DNA of 64,000 bases from Erythrophleum ivorense (lineage: Eukaryota > Streptophyta > Magnoliopsida > Fabales > Fabaceae), in assembly GCA_026724425.1 (NCBI GenBank), contig JAIUCV010000395.1, positions 496,001 to 560,000 of the forward strand, given 5' to 3'. Both the position numbers and the translations under genes were made by a program. The notes below the pieces were generated by a model. That model worked only from the letters and a program-made list of their open reading frames with translations, did no database searches and was not told where the DNA came from. Below are positions 58,705-64,000 of this stretch, piece by piece (within the stretch, counting starts at the first letter, position 1; each line of letters opens with the position of its first letter).

Positions 58705-59660
58705 CATGTTATAATTTTATTTTGCTTATATATTAAACAACTTGCAAACTACTTATGGGGTGGTAAAATAATAATGCCCTTGAAATGAATAAGAAATCAC
58801 TTCATCATGGTAATTTGGACTAGTAATTGTAAGTCATGGTGTAAAAATACCACAAATCCATGCATCTAGTTTCAAAGAACAAAAGTATTCAATTTGTATA
58901 TTCTTTTTGTCAAAGAAAATTTAAAATTTTACTTGAATTGATAGATTATCTTTAAGGATTTATATTCTTTATCAAAGACTATTCAATTGGTTCCTTGCAT
59001 CAAAAATTTTTTAAAGCAAGATTGATCACCAAACTAAATTATATAGAATGATTTAATTTAATTTTTTTTAACTTAATTTAATTTTTTATCAACTAACTTA
59101 AATTACATTGGCAACCCTATTTAGTTGGAAAGGGAGCTTTAAACCATGTTTACCTATGAGTGAGTCTTGAGGCCTTAACTAATGGCTACAACAATTGTAG
59201 CTTGTGAGAATGGATTAGAATGGATCCACAAGAATAGATCAAAATGAGAATCAATGAGTAATGAATAGATTAGAACAAAACCACAAGGATAGAATGATTG
59301 TCGTGTGTAGCCATAGCTATGTGCAGTGGGTTAGTGGTAGAATGTAGAAATAGGACAATGTGGTTTATGCTTTGCATGGTAGAAGCATAATGCCTATATT
59401 GTGTGGTAGGCAAGGGTTGATGGCAATAGATGGATGAAGATGAACGAGTAAAGGTAGAAGTAAAGAAGGGTTTGGGTATTGTTTAAATTTAGAAAAGGGA
59501 AAGAAAAGCTGTAAAGCTAGATATTAGACATAAAGAATAAAAAAGATATTGATTTACAAAACAAAAAAAAAAGTCTATATACTGAGGTGGGTCAGGTAGA
59601 TCCTATTAAAAGGCTTCACCTATAACCTAGCTTGGTTTAATATATAAGCATATTTTTTTT
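58705..59660. other. Right part of the hAT element, non-coding
   Basis: AT-rich sequence with no gene; short repeats such as AGAATGGATTAGAATGGATC occur near 59209. It corresponds to the upstream side of the hAT transposase, beyond the nested LTR, and would have carried the promoter. Confidence 0.5.
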
Positions 59661-59772
59661 AAAAAAAGATTTGCCCATTTTACTTTTTGGCTCGATTTGA
59701 CCTGGCTCGATTATGTGGGGTTGGATTATGTCCCTTGAGCCCAACAAGCCAATAAATGCCCTTAGTCTATGG

Positions 59773-61095
59773 AACATGTTTCTTTATTGGTTAGATCTTT
59801 TCTCATCGTTTAAAGATGACAATACACCACCCTTGCCATTGTTCATCTTTAGCTTACCCTTCCTATCGAAAGAGGTCATTCCTTCACTGTCTATCAAAGT
59901 TTAGTCATCATGAAGAAGCTTTTTTGTCCTATCTAGTATTTTTTTAGATTCCCCCCTCCTTTGCTGTCCATCAAAGTGTAGTGCTAATGGAATGTTATTT
60001 GGATTTTCCTTTTTTTTTTCCTGAATCTTTGAGACAATGAGATGTTGTTTTTAGTTGAAATTTAAGAAAATGTTGTTTTATTGAAGTTGTTGCTTGTTGA
60101 ATTTTTTTTCCTTTTTCTTTTTTTTTGTTTTGTCTAACCCTCTCAAGTAGAGATGAATTTAACTTATAATTTTCATTGCTTTCATTACTTCTAAATGTGA
60201 TTTATAGTTTTTAAAAGATGAAGAGAAGATAAATTGTCTAAAAATGGGAGATTCATAATTAAAAATTTTTTATTTTTGAGAGAAATGAACAATGCATTAC
60301 CTAAACTATACAACTGTTAAAGTATTAGTGAAGTTAAACAATTAATTTATCATAATTTGATGTTCATATAAATAGTTAGGATCATTAATTAAAGGAGTGG
60401 GAAAAAAAGATCAAATAAAGAAGGTTATTACTTATTAACAATAATTAGAATGTCTTCTTCTATGAGCAAACGACCTGTTTTATGGTTGGTTGGTATAATT
60501 ATAATGTTAATGATAATAAAGATTGGTCCTTCTCTCTCTATTTCTTGCCAATGATGACCACCTTATACATAGCTTATGTGTTTCATATCTTCATTTTGAC
60601 TCTTATAGCTGGTGCAGCTTTTGAAAGACAAACAAATTCCAAAATCAATAATAGACAAAAGAATAGGAGAGTTTTTAAAGTCAAGAATAAATTTCCTCAG
60701 CTTTAGACTTATGCAAGAGAGTGCTCTTAAATATATTTGTATCGAAGAAAAAGAATAAAAAATTAAAAGAGCAAAAATTTTAATATTTATTTCTCTTGAA
60801 ATATATTTAGATAAAAAAGGCAAAGAAAAAACATTTATTTGAATTTAAATAGAAAATATTTAAATAAGATATCTACTTTCGTTGTTTTTCTCTATTCTTA
60901 TACCTAAGTTCTATTACTAAAAATCGCTTAGTTTATATATGTATAAGCTTTTTCATCATTTTTATGTTTCTTTATAGTTTTAGTTAAATTAAATTTCAAT
61001 ATGTTCATATACTTTTCTTATCAGTATCTATAAAATATTAATGATGACAAAAGATTATTCAACTTGTATTGCCATAGGTCATATTCTTTTTTTAA
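59773..61095. other. CACTA copy B interior without recognisable gene
   Basis: This stretch replaces the TNP2 gene expected from copy A. Frames at 59713-59904, 60482-60706 and 60563-60823 are not recognisable and are not kept in copy A. Homology to copy A starts near 61100, at the phrase ATTATGCATCTAAAGCCA. Confidence 0.5.
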
Positions 61096-61422
61096 TTTTT
61101 GCAAAAAAAAAATGCATGAGAAGATGAGTTAAAAAAAAAATAGAGCATAATTATGCATCTAAAGCCACAAAACTTGTTTAACATGAAGGAAGAAAATAAG
61201 GATATTATTTACAAAAGTGAGTCATTCCAACCTCAACACTTGAAAATACTATTTCTAGACAAAGAAGGAAATTTGAATTTATCTAGGTTTAATATCTAGC
61301 ATCTTTTTCTCATACTTGTATTTGATAAATTATATATTTTTTAATGCTTGATGGATTATGTTTATGTCTATCAAATGTCTTGAAATTGTCCATTTTTTTT
61401 TCTTTTTGCATGAATCTTGATA

Positions 61423-63223
61423 ATGAGGAAGTTCTTCAAGAAAAGTAGTTCAAGCTTGTCTTGCATTTGCACTAAAGATCCCCTATTAAGGTTGACTCCT
61501 AATGCTCGTGTCTAGCCAACATACATAAGTTTGAGGCTACGATTCTAGCCATTGAGCCTGAAGTTCTCACCACCAAGCCTTCCTTGAAGATACTTAAGAC
61601 TTCTTCATTGATGAAGAGGCAAGGGAGTAATATGATAGTCAGCTTGTATGAGAGGAAAAAAGAAGATATTCGTCTATCAACATCATAGGTAAGTAAGACA
61701 AAATCTTTTAGTTTAGTTGAATTTAGTTACTCTACGTTTGAATCCATTAACTTTAATTCTATAGATGAGACAAGAGACATTGACATGCGGTATTGACTTC
61801 CTAGAAGCTCTGGACACTACCTTAAAGCCACAGAGTCCTCATGGACTAGAATGAGCATTTCCAACCAATTAGAAGGGAAGGTAGCTTATTTGGTGTGATT
61901 TTAAGGAATATTGCGACAAACTTTGTAACATTTCCTATTAGCTACTCAGCTTGGACAAGAATTTCAAAACGTTACAAAGATGATTGCTCTAAGACTTAGA
62001 TATAAGTAGTACGTTGATTATCTTCATTTTATGGCTTGTTTATGTCCATCCATATTAATTAACAATTGTATTTTAAGCACATTTTATGTTTGATAATAGA
62101 CATAAAAAGTACTGTACTCGGTTTATGGGTGAGAGGTGGAGGTAGAAAAGGAAAAATTTGTTCATAAAAGAAGTGATAAAACAAGAATAAGGGAAGAGCC
62201 ACTATGAATGGTCCTCGATGGGATGCCAAGAGAGGAATGAGCGAGGTATATTCAACACCAATTGAACTCTAAGACTTTGGTAATAATAATTTTGTTTTCA
62301 TATGTCCAGTATTCTTGATAGATATACTAAATATGTTAATCACCAAGAGATGGTAGAAAGAAATAAAGCAAATAGAAGAAAGAAAATGATTTACCATATT
62401 GGTGGATTAAAGACCCTTGCTAGAGAAAAGGTTGAGATGGTAAGTGACATTTGGTAAATAATATAATTGAATATTTAATTCAATATAAGATATATTACAG
62501 TATTTGTCTTATACTACATAAGAGGTTAAGCACAGGGGCCTAGTCACTAGAGGATATGTGTGGACTACCATATATAAGCATAAGGATGGAAATCTCATGA
62601 ATGAGCAAGTTAAAGCAATCATTGTAAATATATGATCATGTATAAATGAAGTGTTGACTTCTGGTTTTGTTAAATTGATAAATTGCTGAGATGTTAGAAT
62701 GATTTTTTTTTTTTACATGAACTTATATGATAGGATAGCATAGATTTAGAATAAAGGATTTTTTTTTAAGAGATCTTGAGTCAAGATTCATTGGCCATTG
62801 TTTTAGAAAGTCAAGAGTACCTAGTCGAGTCTAAGGTTTAGGATTGAGTGCTTGTCCATTCTAAGTGTTTGGCTAATTTGCTACTCCTATGAAGGGGCTT
62901 CACCTTATGGGCCTACTCATGTAAAGTTATAGTAAGAGGTGTAGGAACTAAAAAAACACAAACAACAAACTTATATAGCTTTAGCATTCATCTTTTAGAG
63001 TTTCCAAGGTTAGCTGCCCCCTAAACTAGCTAGTCTTATTGTTCTTGGGATAGTATTATAAATTTTTTTTCATTTTATTTGAATTATATAATTGAATATT
63101 TATTTTATATAGTTTTTAATTTCTTATTCATTTCACTTTTATATTCAGGCACCAAGTAGTCAAGAGAATAGAAACTCAGGAACACTAGCTCAATCTTTAG
63201 ACCCAACTCATAAGGATAATTAG
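61423..63223 (+). pseudogene. PF03004 gene of CACTA copy B, decayed
   Basis: Start MRKFFKKSSSSLSC (61423) parallels MIKRFFDKESSSSLS of copy A. After an intron come MRQETLTCGIDFLEAL and NQLEGKVAYLV (about 61766-61900). The next exon has KYLHSVYG.EVEVEKEKF (about 62105). The diagnostic block follows: YVNHQEMVERNKANRRKKMI then YHIGGLKTLAREKVEM, ending at a GTAAGT (62331-62440). Next are THRGLVTRGYVWTTIYKHKD and MNEQVKAIIV (about 62530-62627), and the last exon PSSQENRNSG to DPTHKDN with a stop at 63221. Introns keep GT/AG borders, but stops occur in most exons. The KRN+ANR...HIGG pattern is the core of the PF03004 family; as in En/Spm-like elements it would accompany TNP2, which this copy lacks. 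Confidence 0.75.
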
Positions 63224-63764
63224 TTCAATTTGTTGATTTGTTTGTGAACTTTAATTGTATTATATTTGAACTTTGAAACTAATTAAATCTATTTGAATTT
63301 TAATTGTAAATTGTCACTAAATATGTGTGAGATTGTCCATCATTGAATATGAATGGGTTGGATTGCTGCATTGGTTGTAAAACTTGTAGTGATTAAATAT
63401 GAGTGTTGCAGGGATTTTAAAAAAATAAAAAGAAATTTAATTTAACAACAATTTAAATTATTGTTAAAACATAATGATATATCTATGATTACAAAAAATC
63501 TAGCTAAACCAAGGGTTTAATTGCTAGTTAAACCTACACCCTTAGGTTTAATTATGATATTGTAATCGCAATTAAATCATTTGGTATAACTATGATCATA
63601 AAATTATGTTTAAATCACCAGATAATTATAGTTTTTTTTTAATTGTAATTAAACCAGTCATTATGGATGAATTTTCAGTAGTTAAACCCATTAGTCATGG
63701 TTAAAATTGCAAATAATCTAAAAAAATTGCAGCCAGGATAATTTTTTTTTTTTTTTGAGTAGTG

Positions 63765-64000
63765 AGTGCTCATTTAGACGCAAGATAGTGAATTGGGGAT
63801 AAATAAGTTAATATAAATTAATAATATATTTAAAGATTAAGTCAGTTAGTAACTCTACAAATAAAGTTCAGGCAACTGGGTTGTGGAGGTTAAAAGATTT
63901 GTAACTGTCATATTAAGTAAATAATGGACATTTGTATAAAGGAATAACTACTGTCGTATTAAGGACATAACCGTTTATTTGTATGAAGGAATTTATTTAT
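63765..64000. other. Flank with an imperfect 45-50 bp direct repeat
   Basis: AACTGTCATATTAAGTAAAT...TTTGTATAAAGGA (from about 63903) recurs as CTGTCGTATTAAGGACAT...TTTGTATGAAGGA (from about 63951). Such doubled phrases are common at the start of some Ty1/copia LTRs, but the window ends before this can be judged. Confidence 0.45.

Larger units (their letters stand above)
52049..59764 (-). mobile_element. Ac-like hAT transposon, 7.7 kb including a nested solo LTR
   Basis: The ends are TAAGAGTGTTCATGGGC on the left and, inverted, TAAGGGCATTTATTGGC on the right, matching at 12 of 17 positions. They are bounded by an exact GTCTATGG duplication. A minus-strand hAT transposase relic (53365-55184) lies inside, and a 2.94-kb solo LTR (55756-58699) is nested between its start and the right end. 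Without that insertion the element is about 4.8 kb, a normal size for an autonomous Ac-like hAT. It interrupts the 5' region of CACTA copy B. Confidence 0.85.
51667..63764 (+). mobile_element. CACTA element copy B (plus orientation), TNP2-deleted, with hAT insertion
   Basis: The 3' tip is TTTTGAGTAGTG at 63764 (CACTACTCAAAA in reverse). The proposed 5' tip is GACTACTAAAAATTAGG at 51666, with G for the first C. It is followed by subterminal repeats around AACTATGGTTAAGAC (51690-51915) that resemble the AATTAAACC/TAGTCATGGTTAAA set at the 3' side (63480-63720). Homology to copy A begins only at about 61100, so the TNP2 gene is missing and B is a deletion derivative. The hAT at 52049-59764 sits in its 5' region. 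The 3-bp flanks do not match, so the 5' boundary is inferred. Confidence 0.55.

Noticed and set aside
43875..63764. A single 19.9-kb CACTA element bounded by both CACTA tips
   Set aside because: The gene regions at the two ends are inverted copies of each other, both tips are 3' ends of the same family, and the 3-bp flanks (GAA and AGT) differ, so these are two elements.

Overview
This window is nuclear DNA from a plant, almost certainly a eudicot. It is very AT-rich, full of microsatellites and homopolymers, and built from nested, decayed transposable elements with plant-type GT-AG introns. I see no intact host protein-coding gene, no rRNA, no functional tRNA and no CRISPR. The species cannot be named from the sequence. 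Some short ORFs turned out to be exons of broken transposon genes; others are chance ORFs.

Layout, left to right. 1-4.8 kb: decayed repeats. 4.8-6.8 kb: 5' part of a plant amidase gene with frameshifts and a small inverted-repeat element in its intron. 6.9-7.7 kb: another inverted-repeat element and an (AC)n tract. 8.2-9.9 kb, minus strand: a stop-riddled plant mobile domain (PMD) gene. 10.779-20.530 kb: a 9.75-kb PIF/Harbinger-type element with TTA duplications. It carries a minus-strand DDE transposase and Myb/SANT ORF1, plus two plus-strand genes of the En/Spm-associated PF03004 (Transposase_24) family. 20.5-26.3 kb: an unidentified exon-like stretch, subterminal-type repeats and a very A-rich block with a possible Ogre-type primer site. 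26.3-30.1 kb: 3' part of a CACTA element (copy C) split by a probable 2.5-kb solo LTR. 30.7-31.6 kb: a triple tRNA-like repeat and a small CACTA-type element. 31.9-33.6 kb: remains of a Tat/Retand-like retrotransposon (LTR end, primer site, about 115-bp tandem repeats). 33.8-37.6 kb: a CACTA element encoding an EnSpm-type protein ending in a Ulp1-like (C48) protease. 38.05-43.87 kb: a direct duplication of about 2.8 kb.

43.9-63.8 kb: two CACTA relatives in opposite orientation with their 3' ends facing outward. Copy A (minus) keeps TNP2 transposase and PF03004 genes. Copy B (plus) has lost TNP2. Copy B is split by an Ac-like hAT element (52,049-59,764, exact 8-bp duplication), itself split by a 2.94-kb solo LTR (exact 5-bp duplication) holding an array of CTCGCCATAGCGAG palindromes. 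Between A and B lies an inverted-repeat element containing the 3' end of an RTE LINE.

The insertion order can be read: the 2.8-kb duplication came before CACTA A; CACTA B before the hAT; the hAT before the solo LTR. PF03004 genes occur at least five times, in CACTA A, B and C and twice inside the Harbinger-type element. Those two Harbinger copies are the least expected feature here.
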